Notes: generated from the sequence alone by a model not told the origin. Counted from the stretch's first letter, positions 1 to 6,525 are shown. The stretch is 6,621 nucleotides of DNA from an uncultured Clostridia bacterium (GCA_946040935.1 CAMGCN010000056.1:1-6621), one strand, 5' to 3'. Made by a program: numbers and translations.

Positions 1-42
1 CCGAAAAATCGGGAGTCCGCGCCGAAAAATCGGGAGTCCGCG
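1..42 (+). repeat. 21-bp direct tandem repeat, two exact copies at the window edge
   Basis: Bases 1-21 and 22-42 are identical, and the next six bases (43-48) begin a third copy before it diverges. The unit is a multiple of three and encodes the heptapeptide EKSGVRA in the chosen frame, so copy number can change without a frameshift. The array probably continues to the left of the window. Confidence 0.95.
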
Positions 43-320
43 CCGAAAAGACAGAAAAAGCAGGACAAAACCATGCCGAAACCTCGGCAAAGCAGGCATC
101 TCAAAAGGCAAAGCCGGACGCCAAGGGGCCGACAAAGCTCGCCGCAGGAGAGGATATACCGACAATGCCGAAGACAGAGCCAAAGACCTTTATGGTGCCT
201 CAAAAGACAGAGGAACGAGTTTCGCGCGATACTCTGAAGATCGGAATATCTGTTACAAAGGCCGAGTCAAGCGGCGGCGGATTTGACACGACAGGCGAAA
301 GCAAAAAGAATTTTTCATAA
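3..320 (+). CDS. 3' end of an unrecognised charged, low-complexity protein (5' truncated)
   Basis: The gene enters from the left edge and ends at TAA 318-320, so only the last 105 residues are visible. They start with a seven-residue unit (EKSGVRA) repeated twice. A stretch rich in Lys, Ala, Glu, Pro and Gln follows, with no hydrophobic segment, and looks like a disordered linker. The last 35 or so residues (around DTLKIGISVTKAESSGGGFD) are more ordered. I recognise no domain and assign no function. All three forward frames are open for much of this stretch. I chose this frame because it runs furthest, stops 68 bp before pepF and has codon use like the neighbours; the other two give Arg-rich, unnatural proteins. 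It may share a transcript with pepF, since no terminator separates them. Confidence 0.6.
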   Translation, partial: EKSGVRAEKSGVRAEKTEKAGQNHAETSAKQASQKAKPDAKGPTKLAAGEDIPTMPKTEPKTFMVPQKTEERVSRDTLKIGISVTKAESSGGGFDTTGESKKNFS

Positions 321-376
321 ACCGGGTTTAATCAAACGCGGACTTGAATATGCCCGTAAAAAACGGGTTATAAGGC

Positions 377-384
377 AAAGGTGA
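377..384 (+). promoter_or_regulatory. Ribosome binding site of pepF
   Basis: AAAGGTGA lies 4 nt upstream of ATG 389 and is the only good Shine-Dalgarno match near the start. It supports 389 as the initiation codon of the oligopeptidase. Confidence 0.7.
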
Positions 385-388
385 TAAA

Positions 389-2200
389 ATGGACGGTAAA
401 ATACCGAAAAGAAGCGAGGTTCAAAAGGAATATACCTGGAACCTGGCGGATATATTTGAAAACGACGAGGAGTGGGAGAAAGCATATGAAAACTGCCTTG
501 AAATCCCGGCTCGCCTTGGCGCATACAAGGGGAAAATCTCAAAGAGCGCCGAGGCTCTATACAGTTTTCTCTGCGACTGCGACGAGTGCGGTATGCGCCT
601 GAGTGCTCTATACCGTTATGCTTCTCTGAAAGGGGACGAGGATACCGCTCTCGGAAAATATCAGGAGATGACAGGCAGGGCGTACAGTCTCTTTGTAACT
701 CTCGGCAGCGAGACGGCGTTTTCCGAACCGGAAATACTCTCGATAGACGATAAGACGCTTGAGCGGTTTTACAGTGACGAGCCAAAGCTCGCCCTTTACC
801 GCCGCCACATAGACCGCACACGCTCTATGCGCGCTCACGTTCTTTCCGAAGCGGAGGAGAAAATCCTCGCTTTGGCAGGGGAGATAGGCCGCGCGCCTGA
901 AGACATCTTTTCAAAGTTTAATGACGCCGATATGCGTTTTCCGAGCGTTTCAACGCCGGACGGCAGGCGTGAGCTTACCCACGGCACTTTCATTCCCATG
1001 ATGAAAAACGCCGACAGAAAGGTTCGCCGCGACGCTTTCAAAAAGTTATACAAGACCTATAAGTCATACGAAAACACCTCGGCGGCGATACTCGACGCAC
1101 AGCTAAAGCAACAGACGTTTTTTGCCCGTGCGAGAAATTTTAAGGACAATATCACCGCCGCGCTCGAGCCGAACGAGGTGCCCGTAAAAGTATACGAGAG
1201 CCTTATTCAGGCGGTGAACGAGGGACTGCCCTCTATGCACAGATATGTCTCTCTTCGTAAAAAACTGCTCGGATATGATACTCTGCATATGTATGATCTG
1301 TACCTGCCGATAGTCGGCGAAGAGGACGAGGAGGTCACATACGAGACGGCAAAGGAAAACTGCCTCGCGGCGCTCTGCCCCCTCGGCAAAGATTATCTTC
1401 GCATTATTAAAGAGGGTTTTGACAACCGTTGGATAGACGTTTATGAAAACAAGGGAAAGAGAAGCGGAGCATATTCTGCAGGCGCGCGTCCGCATCCCTA
1501 TGTTCTGATGAACTATAAGAACACCCTCGACTGTCAGTTCACGCTTATTCACGAGATGGGACACTCTCTGCATTCCTATCTTTCAAAGGAAAAGCAGCCC
1601 GCCGTTTACTCCGACTATGTGATTTTTGTCGCCGAGGTCGCCTCGACCTGTAACGAGGTACTGCTCATGAAGTATCTGCTGTCAAAAACGCACAGCCGCG
1701 CAAGAAGAGCATATCTTATCAATTATTTTCTCGAGCAGTTCCGCACAACCCTTTTCAGGCAGACTATGTTTGCCGAATTTGAGCTTGAGATAAACCGCCG
1801 TTCGGAAAAAGGCGTTACCCTCACGGCTGAAACCTTAAACGAGATATATTACGGGCTCAACAAGCGTTATTACGGAAAAGATATGGTAATCGACAGGGAG
1901 ATTGAGTCCGAGTGGGCGAGAATACCTCACTTTTACTATGATTTTTATGTTTATCAGTACGCAACGGGCTTTTCCGCGGCGGTTGCCCTCGCAAACAGAA
2001 TCCTCGAAGAGGGAGAGGACGCGGCGAAGGATTATCTCGGCTTCCTTTCGGGGGGATGCTCGCTCGATCCTGTCTCGCTTTTGCGCGGAGCGGGCGTGGA
2101 TATGGAAAGTCCCGAGGTGGTGCGCGACGCGATTAAATTTTTCGATGAGCTTATCGATGAGTTTGAAAATCTTACCTCGGACATACAAAAAAACTGTTGA
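389..2200 (+). CDS. pepF: Oligoendopeptidase F, M3 family zinc metallopeptidase
   Basis: This is a cytoplasmic zinc peptidase that cuts short peptides, normally acting in peptide turnover and recycling. At 603 residues it has the usual full length for PepF. It has no signal peptide or membrane segment. The N-terminal half is helical and includes the oligopeptidase F region (about 115-185), and the M3 catalytic domain follows (about 200-585). The active site HEMGH is at 388-392: His388 and His392 are zinc ligands and Glu389 is the catalytic base. Glu416 in FVAEVAST is the expected third ligand. Other family hallmarks are SGAYSAG at 359-365 and WARIPHFYYDF around His514 and Tyr517. The C-terminal GGCSLDP and AGVDM motifs are also typical. 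No terminator follows; the stop codon sits inside the next gene's promoter. The gene appears intact, and I am very confident of the family. Confidence 0.97.
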   Translation: MDGKIPKRSEVQKEYTWNLADIFENDEEWEKAYENCLEIPARLGAYKGKISKSAEALYSFLCDCDECGMRLSALYRYASLKGDEDTALGKYQEMTGRAYSLFVTLGSETAFSEPEILSIDDKTLERFYSDEPKLALYRRHIDRTRSMRAHVLSEAEEKILALAGEIGRAPEDIFSKFNDADMRFPSVSTPDGRRELTHGTFIPMMKNADRKVRRDAFKKLYKTYKSYENTSAAILDAQLKQQTFFARARNFKDNITAALEPNEVPVKVYESLIQAVNEGLPSMHRYVSLRKKLLGYDTLHMYDLYLPIVGEEDEEVTYETAKENCLAALCPLGKDYLRIIKEGFDNRWIDVYENKGKRSGAYSAGARPHPYVLMNYKNTLDCQFTLIHEMGHSLHSYLSKEKQPAVYSDYVIFVAEVASTCNEVLLMKYLLSKTHSRARRAYLINYFLEQFRTTLFRQTMFAEFELEINRRSEKGVTLTAETLNEIYYGLNKRYYGKDMVIDREIESEWARIPHFYYDFYVYQYATGFSAAVALANRILEEGEDAAKDYLGFLSGGCSLDPVSLLRGAGVDMESPEVVRDAIKFFDELIDEFENLTSDIQKNC

Positions 2201-2225
2201 CAAACAAAAATTACGGTTGTATAAT
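2197..2225 (+). promoter_or_regulatory. Perfect-consensus SigA promoter for the small exported protein
   Basis: The -35 box TTGACA (2197-2202) and -10 box TATAAT (2220-2225) both match the housekeeping consensus exactly, with the ideal 17-bp spacer. An A-rich tract lies just upstream of the -35. The -35 overlaps the pepF stop codon TGA (2198-2200). Transcription should start near 2232, leaving a leader of about 50 nt before ATG 2282. Such a promoter predicts strong expression. Confidence 0.9.
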
Positions 2226-2281
2226 AACTATGTAATATGAGATTATTGTCCTTCCCGATATGGGATGAGAAAGGAAAAAAT

Positions 2282-2710
2282 ATGAAAAGAATTATATCTT
2301 TAGCTCTTGCGGTGCTTATCACAGCTTTTGTTGCCATACCCGTTTTTGCTTCGGACAGTCCGGGAAAAACTCCCGAGTATACCGCTGAAGTATCGTCGAA
2401 CGACAGTTCGCTCGGTACGGTTGTAAAGACTATTAACTCTGACGGAACGATAACGATTACCGCTTCTCCTATTTCCAACGAGTTTACAAAGTGGGAAATC
2501 ACGGGAGAATATGAACTGATTTCAGGTACGCTCACCGATAAAACCATTGTAATCAAACTTAAATCTGACGTTAAGGCCGTTGCATACTTTAACGGAAAAG
2601 CTGTTGATACTTCGCCCGTCATGGGTGTGTCCGCAGCTGCCGCGCTCATGCTCCTTTCGCTTTTCAGCGCGGGTGTAGCGCTTTACTCCTGCAAGCGTCT
2701 TTGCAGATAA
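2282..2710 (+). CDS. Small exported, membrane-anchored surface protein with a degenerate sortase-type sorting signal
   Basis: The product is 142 residues. Residues 1-23 form a clear signal peptide: MKR, a hydrophobic core, then VFA with likely cleavage before Ser24. Residues about 31-105 form a single beta-rich, Thr/Ser-rich module. Its pattern (GTVVKTINSDGTITITASP, FTKWEITGEY, VKAVAYFNG) resembles divergent InlB B-repeat modules of Firmicute surface proteins; this is a resemblance only. The C-terminus has the three parts of a cell-wall sorting signal: SPVMG at 111-115, a hydrophobic stretch at 116-136 and a basic tail, CKRLCR. The usual Thr of xPxTG is Met114. I chose ATG 2282 because GAGAAAGGA (2267-2275) lies 6 nt upstream. 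The in-frame ATG at 2237 would fall about 5 nt after the transcription start, with no room for a ribosome site. It is flanked by its own promoter and terminator, next to a sortase gene. Its function is unknown. Confidence 0.85.
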   Translation: MKRIISLALAVLITAFVAIPVFASDSPGKTPEYTAEVSSNDSSLGTVVKTINSDGTITITASPISNEFTKWEITGEYELISGTLTDKTIVIKLKSDVKAVAYFNGKAVDTSPVMGVSAAAALMLLSLFSAGVALYSCKRLCR

Positions 2711-2727
2711 AGCTTGATTGTCACCGT

Positions 2728-2758
2728 ATCCCGCCCGTTTTTTGACGGGTGGGATTTT
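2728..2758 (+). terminator. Rho-independent terminator after the small exported protein
   Basis: ATCCCGCCCGT (2728-2738) pairs with ACGGGTGGGAT (2745-2755) to give an 11-bp stem with one G-U pair and a 6-nt loop. A T-rich tail (TTTATTATATT) follows. It closes the transcription unit that starts at the consensus promoter and receives any read-through from pepF. Confidence 0.92.
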
Positions 2759-2770
2759 ATTATATTGAAT
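2742..2770 (+). promoter_or_regulatory. Possible weak promoter for the sortase operon, -35 inside the terminator hairpin
   Basis: TTGACG (2742-2747, 5 of 6 consensus bases) and TTGAAT (2765-2770, 4 of 6) are separated by 17 bp. They overlap the loop and right arm of the preceding terminator. A start near 2777 would give a leader of about 16 nt before ATG 2793. The -10 is poor, so terminator read-through is an equal alternative. Confidence 0.25.
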
Positions 2771-2792
2771 TGTGTTGTTCTCGGAAAGAAAT

Positions 2793-3590
2793 ATGAAAAA
2801 TAAGATTTTAATCTTTTTACTTATAATATCCTGTGTAAGCCTTGTTGTTTCTGTTTGCGCTTTAGTATTTCTTTTGCGGGGCGGAAGCGATTTTGACAGG
2901 GTAAAAGAGAGTATTTCCTCTTTGCGAGGAGATACTGCCTACTCCTCGGAGGAAACGGGAGATACGGGGGAAACTATCGAGAGCGAAGAGCCATTAATCG
3001 ATAATCCGATTGACTTTGCCGCTTGGCAGGCGGAAAACCCGGATATTTACGCCTGGATAGTTGTTCCCGGAACGCCGATAGATTACCCCGTTTTGCAAAG
3101 AGAAGGGGAGGAGCTCTACTATCTGCGCCGCGACTATAAGGGAAACTATTATTACCCGGGGTGTATTTTCTCCCAGTCGCTGAATAAAAAGGATTTTTCC
3201 GACCCGAATACCTTGCTCTACGGACATAATACCTTTGACGGAACGTTTTTCGGCCCTCTTCACAGTTTTGAAGATAAAAGCTTTTTTAATGAAAATGAAA
3301 CAATATATATTTACACTCCCGGGCATAAATTCACCTATCGGATTTTTGCCGCGTACGAGTATGATTCGCGGCACATTCTGAAGTCGTTTGATTTTTCAAA
3401 TAAAGCGGTGTTTTCGGCATATATAAACTCTTGTCTTCACCCTGACTCGGACATCAGCAATGTCCGCGAGGGAGTTGAGATTACCGACGAGGATAAAATA
3501 TTGACTTTGAGCACATGTATGCCCTCGGGTGACGAAAACGTAAGATATCTTGTACAGGGAGTTCTGATTAAAGATGAACGGACAAAATAA
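2793..3590 (+). CDS. srtB: Class B sortase (SrtB-type transpeptidase)
   Basis: This membrane-anchored cysteine transpeptidase is expected to cut sorting signals of exported proteins and attach them to peptidoglycan. The 265-residue product has an N-terminal membrane anchor (about 5-28) and an acidic Ser/Thr/Glu linker (about 50-70). The sortase barrel follows from NPIDFAAW at 71. The segment NPDIYAWIVVPGT and DYPVLQ is the class B opening motif. Catalytic residues are His145 in LLYGHN, Cys242 in LTLSTC and Arg251 in ENVRYL, so the triad is complete. I chose ATG 2793, preceded by a modest GGAAAG (2783-2788); GTG 2772 would add seven residues but has no ribosome site. It lies 34 nt upstream of the LCP gene and just downstream of a possible substrate. 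The class assignment is firm, but the recognised motif cannot be read from the enzyme by eye. Confidence 0.95.
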   Translation: MKNKILIFLLIISCVSLVVSVCALVFLLRGGSDFDRVKESISSLRGDTAYSSEETGDTGETIESEEPLIDNPIDFAAWQAENPDIYAWIVVPGTPIDYPVLQREGEELYYLRRDYKGNYYYPGCIFSQSLNKKDFSDPNTLLYGHNTFDGTFFGPLHSFEDKSFFNENETIYIYTPGHKFTYRIFAAYEYDSRHILKSFDFSNKAVFSAYINSCLHPDSDISNVREGVEITDEDKILTLSTCMPSGDENVRYLVQGVLIKDERTK

Positions 3591-3624
3591 TCCTGATAAG
3601 TGCGCGCGTAAGGAAAAAAAGAAA

Positions 3625-4635
3625 ATGAAAACCCCATATAAGGTTCTCATTTCGATTTTGTGTGTTATTGTTGCGCTTAATATATGTGTTGTTACTACCT
3701 TTGCGGTCCTTTATTTCCGAGGGAAAAAACAAGCCCTCCCCGACGCAAGGCCGAGCATAGTTCCGCCCTCCGAAGCGGAGGCTGTAATTGACGGGGACGA
3801 CGAAGACGCGGTATATTATCTCGGCGAAAAGTACAGATACAACGAAAATATAGCGACCTGTCTTGTGCTCGGCTCTGATAACGGCAATAAATCCGAGAAC
3901 GAGGTGGGAGCAAAGGGCGAAGCGGACGCTGTCTTTCTCGTGGCGTTTGATACGCAGATCGGAAAGGTTTATATTATAAATATATCAAGAGACGCAATGA
4001 CAGACGTCGATATATTTTCGACCGACGGTTTTTTCGTTCGTACAGAGAGACTGCAGCTTTGTCTTGCTTATGATTACGGCACAGACGAGGAGGCGAGCAG
4101 TAAAAATGTCGCCGCTTCTGTAACCCGACTGCTTTACGGCGTGCCTGTGACAAGATATATGAGTCTGGATATTAATGCGGTCAGCGTTATTACCGACGCT
4201 GTGGGCGGAGTGAGCGTGCCCGAATATAACGAAAAAATGAGCGAAAAGACGGGAGGCACCGTTACCCTTTACGGGGAAGACGCGATACACTATATTCAAC
4301 GCCGTGACAAATCCGTGCTCGATTCAAACAACACCCGTATGCAGAGGCAGACAGATTATATCCGTTCTTTTGCAAAGGTCGCGCTTGAGTCGGTAAAAGC
4401 GGACATCACTGTTGCATCAGACCTTTTCGGCATACTCGGGGACTATATGACGACAGATATCACACCCTCGCTTGTTACATACTACGCGACAAATTATATT
4501 ACAAAAGACGGCAGTCTTACGTTTCTTTCCCTGCCGGGCAGCGTCGTCGAAGGAAAGGACGGATATGCCGAATTCGAGGTTGACCCGATAAAAACCTTTG
4601 AAATGATACTTTCGGTATTTTATATTAAAGAGTAA
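3625..4635 (+). CDS. LytR-CpsA-Psr (LCP) family protein
   Basis: LCP enzymes sit on the outer membrane face and transfer polyprenyl-linked glycopolymers (teichoic acid, capsule) to peptidoglycan. The product is 336 residues. It has a short basic start, one membrane helix (about 7-31), a linker rich in Pro and acidic residues, and the LCP domain (about 78-250). Recognisable motifs are LVLGSD (Asp85), DAVFLVAFD with Asp101, INISRD (Arg122, Asp123), AVGGVSVP, and the block with RRD (226-228) and TRMQRQ (Arg238, Arg241, Gln242). Two positions often Arg in the family look replaced: the one before Asp101 (GEAD) and the first Arg of the RxR pair (YIQRR). ATG 3625 is preferred because AAGGA (3610-3614) lies 10 nt upstream. 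ATG 3574 would add 17 hydrophilic residues, overlap the sortase gene and lack a ribosome site. It is in a tight run with the sortase and alaX genes. Family is clear; the polymer is unknown. Confidence 0.93.
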   Translation: MKTPYKVLISILCVIVALNICVVTTFAVLYFRGKKQALPDARPSIVPPSEAEAVIDGDDEDAVYYLGEKYRYNENIATCLVLGSDNGNKSENEVGAKGEADAVFLVAFDTQIGKVYIINISRDAMTDVDIFSTDGFFVRTERLQLCLAYDYGTDEEASSKNVAASVTRLLYGVPVTRYMSLDINAVSVITDAVGGVSVPEYNEKMSEKTGGTVTLYGEDAIHYIQRRDKSVLDSNNTRMQRQTDYIRSFAKVALESVKADITVASDLFGILGDYMTTDITPSLVTYYATNYITKDGSLTFLSLPGSVVEGKDGYAEFEVDPIKTFEMILSVFYIKE

Positions 4636-4639
4636 AGGA
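4633..4639 (+). promoter_or_regulatory. Ribosome binding site of the alaX gene, overlapping the LCP stop codon
   Basis: TAAAGGA overlaps the LCP stop codon (4633-4635) and lies 6 nt before ATG 4646. This arrangement suggests translational coupling and shared transcription. Confidence 0.75.
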
Positions 4640-4645
4640 AAAAAT

Positions 4646-5812
4646 ATGCCGACCGAGAAAATATACGATACACAACCGCACAAATACGACTTTACGGCAA
4701 ACGTGCTCTCCTGTGAGCAAAAGGAGGGTGGGTTTGAAGTCACCCTTGATAAGACCGCTTTTTTCCATGAGGGAGGCGGTCAGGAGTGTGATACGGGGAA
4801 AATAGGCGACGCCCGTGTAAGCTATGTTTACGAAAAAGACGGTACCGTTTATCACGTGTGTGATAAGGCGGCGTCGGGTGAGGCCTTGTGTTCGGTTGAC
4901 GCGGCTCCCCGCTTTTCCCGTATGCAGAACCATAGTGCCGAGCATATAGTCTCGGGGATAATCCATTCTCTTTTCGGCTATGATAACGTGGGTTTTCATT
5001 TGGGAGACGACCGGGTAACGCTGGATATAAACGGCAAGCTCGGCAAAGATGATATCGAGCGAGTCGAGCTGCTCGCAAACGAGGCGGTGTGGAAAAACCT
5101 GCCTGTGAGGGTTAAGTATATTTCTCCCGACGAGACAGAAAAAACAGAATACCGTTACAAAAAAGAGATAGAGGGCAGGATACGCGTCGTTACGATAGAG
5201 GGCGTCGACTCATGCGCGTGCTGCGCTCCTCATGTCGAGAGAACGGGAGAGATAGGTATGATAAAGCTCGTTGACCCTATGAATTATAAGGGGGGAACGA
5301 GGGTGTTCATGCTCGCGGGGGACAAGGCGTTTGCCGATTACAGCGAGAGATACAGACAAACACGTGAGATTTCGGTTATGCTGTCTGCAAAGCAAGGTGA
5401 GATCTGCGATGCGGTGAGGCGACTTGCGGCCGAGCTCGAAAAGGAAAAGGCGGCGCTCTCCGAAAAGAAAAAAGAGATTGCCTCTTATATTGTGAAAGAG
5501 GCGGTACAGACTTCGGGAGAAAAGATAATTTTCGTCTCCGACCTTGACGGCGGAAGCATACGCCGCGTCGTCAACGCCTGTGTTGAGCGTGACGGGGCGC
5601 TTTGTGCGCTGTTTTCCCTTTCGGCGAGGGGCGGTTATGACTACATGATTTCAGGCGGCGGTATAGATTTGCGTGCCCTTGCACAAGATATAAACAAATC
5701 CTTTGACGCACGCGGCGGCGGAAACGCACAGGCGATAAGCGGACATATCAATGATACAGAAGACGCGATAAGGAGCTATTTTGCACAGCGAACCGATAAA
5801 AGAGATAACTGA
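4646..5812 (+). CDS. alaX: Alanyl-tRNA editing protein, long AlaX type with DHHA1 domain
   Basis: Free-standing homologue of the AlaRS editing region; family members hydrolyse Ser-tRNA(Ala) or Gly-tRNA(Ala) in the cytoplasm to prevent mistranslation. The 388-residue product lacks the aminoacylation domain. The N-terminal Gly-rich motif HEGGGQECDTG starts at His41 (Gly43-Gln46). The zinc site is His96 and His100 (HSAEH), then Cys192 and His196 (CCAPH, where AlaRS usually has CGGTH). Two further cysteines (190 and 193) flank the site. A charged helical, coiled-coil-like segment spans about 240-285. A DHHA1 domain follows, ending with RGGGNAQA (356-363), which corresponds to the Gly-rich motif of AlaRS. 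ATG 4646 follows the LCP stop by 10 nt. The 3' end overlaps the next gene by 32 bp. Family is clear; Ser versus Gly preference cannot be told. Confidence 0.95.
   Translation: MPTEKIYDTQPHKYDFTANVLSCEQKEGGFEVTLDKTAFFHEGGGQECDTGKIGDARVSYVYEKDGTVYHVCDKAASGEALCSVDAAPRFSRMQNHSAEHIVSGIIHSLFGYDNVGFHLGDDRVTLDINGKLGKDDIERVELLANEAVWKNLPVRVKYISPDETEKTEYRYKKEIEGRIRVVTIEGVDSCACCAPHVERTGEIGMIKLVDPMNYKGGTRVFMLAGDKAFADYSERYRQTREISVMLSAKQGEICDAVRRLAAELEKEKAALSEKKKEIASYIVKEAVQTSGEKIIFVSDLDGGSIRRVVNACVERDGALCALFSLSARGGYDYMISGGGIDLRALAQDINKSFDARGGGNAQAISGHINDTEDAIRSYFAQRTDKRDN
5770..5775 (+). promoter_or_regulatory. Shine-Dalgarno site that fixes the TTG start of the DUF218 gene
   Basis: AAGGAG lies 5 nt upstream of TTG 5781, inside the alaX coding region. 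In the DUF218 frame a TAA stop occupies 5769-5771, and the next in-frame ATG is far downstream at 5913, so the start must be here. It is the strongest ribosome site in the operon. Confidence 0.88.
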
Positions 5813-6368
5813 TTTTATATTTTTGTCCGACTTTCCCACCCCGTGCGACGCGATTTTCGTTGCGGGCGGAAGTTTCCCTGCACTGCCCGAGGAGGCGGCG
5901 AAGTTTTACGCTATGGGCCTTGCACCGTGTATTTTCATAGGCGGCGGATACAGTATAACCGAGGGAGCATTCAAGGGGCCGTCGCAGAAACGGGATATAT
6001 ATAATAAAGAATATAAGAGCGAGTGTGAGTTTTACGCGGATGTCCTTGACAAATGCGGAGTGCCGTCGCACGCCGTACTTGGCGAGGATCGCTCGAGATA
6101 TACAAAAGAAAACGCTGTTTTCGCAAAAGAGCTTGCGCTCTCCCATGGGGTTAGGGTAAAGCGCGCCATACTCATTTGCCAGACTTTTCATGCGCGTCGG
6201 TGCCTTATGTACTATCAGCTTGCTTTTCCCGACGTTGACTTTTCGGTGTGTCCCGTAGACACTTTGAATATAACGGCAGAAAACTGGCACAAAAGTCCCG
6301 AAGGCAGGAAAACCGTACTTGGCGAAATGAGAAAAATAGGCGAACAATTTGCCGATGAGATAAAATAA
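5781..6368 (+). CDS. YdcF/DUF218 family protein, TTG start
   Basis: The 195-residue product matches the DUF218 (YdcF-like) fold, a Rossmann-type domain. Some members are linked to envelope sugar or lipid metabolism, but the reaction is mostly unknown. Motifs in order: DAIFVAGGS near the start, EEAAKFYAMGLAPCIFIGGG, then GEDRSRYTKENAVFAKEL with Glu102 and Asn111. Last comes ILICQTFHARRC with His137, Arg139 and Arg140. These are the usual conserved polar positions of the family. There is no signal peptide or membrane segment, so this is the cytoplasmic single-domain form rather than the membrane-bound ElyC/SanA type. The insert around KGPSQKRDIYNKEYKSE seems longer than usual. Translation starts at TTG, and the gene overlaps alaX by 32 bp, which implies coupling. 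It is last in the operon, followed by a terminator. Family assignment is good; specific function is not known. Confidence 0.88.
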   Translation: MHSEPIKEITDFIFLSDFPTPCDAIFVAGGSFPALPEEAAKFYAMGLAPCIFIGGGYSITEGAFKGPSQKRDIYNKEYKSECEFYADVLDKCGVPSHAVLGEDRSRYTKENAVFAKELALSHGVRVKRAILICQTFHARRCLMYYQLAFPDVDFSVCPVDTLNITAENWHKSPEGRKTVLGEMRKIGEQFADEIK

Positions 6369-6383
6369 TTGTTGGTTTTTTAC

Positions 6384-6413
6384 AAAAAACGCGCGAGTGT
6401 AGCGCGTTTTTTT
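6384..6413 (+). terminator. Rho-independent terminator of the sortase-LCP-alaX-DUF218 operon
   Basis: Six A plus CGCGC (6384-6394) pairs with GCGCG plus six T (6402-6412), giving an 11-bp stem with a 7-nt loop (GAGTGTA). The T-run at 6407-6413 serves as the U-tract. The A-run on the left makes the structure partly symmetric, so it could also act in the reverse direction. Confidence 0.92.
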
Positions 6414-6452
6414 GTGCATACACCCGATTTGAAAGAAATTTGCTCAAACCAC

Positions 6453-6481
6453 TTTACAACTTTATCAAACTAAAGTATAAT
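6453..6481 (+). promoter_or_regulatory. SigA-type promoter of the last, truncated gene
   Basis: TTTACA (6453-6458, 5 of 6 consensus bases) and TATAAT (6476-6481, perfect) are separated by 17 bp. A start near 6488 would give a leader of about 38 nt. The ribosome site GAGGAG (6513-6518) is 7 nt before ATG 6526. Confidence 0.85.
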
Positions 6482-6525
6482 ATTGTCACGAAATAAGAAA
6501 CCAATAAAATTTGAGGAGATGTATT

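Noticed and set aside
353..367. Short hairpin CCCGT / ACGGG before pepF as a terminator
   Set aside because: The stem is only 5 bp and is not followed by a T-run; the next bases are TTATAAGG.
345..374. Possible pepF promoter: TTGAAT (345-350), 18 bp, TATAAG (369-374)
   Set aside because: Transcription would start near 381, within the pepF ribosome site (377-384) and only about 8 nt before the ATG, so the transcript would lose its Shine-Dalgarno. The -35 matches only 4 of 6 bases.
315..821. Reverse-strand open frame of 168 codons opposite pepF, and several similar minus-strand frames elsewhere
   Set aside because: They lie opposite well-supported genes, have odd Arg/Cys/Pro-rich composition, and show no recognisable domains or ribosome sites.
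2253..2265. TCCC/GGGA hairpin in the leader of the small exported protein as a riboswitch or attenuator
   Set aside because: Only a 4-bp stem in a leader of about 50 nt, too short for a known riboswitch class and with no competing structure.
3574..3624. Upstream ATG of the LCP gene overlapping srtB
   Set aside because: It lacks a ribosome site and would add a 17-residue hydrophilic stretch before the membrane helix. ATG 3625 has AAGGA 10 nt upstream.
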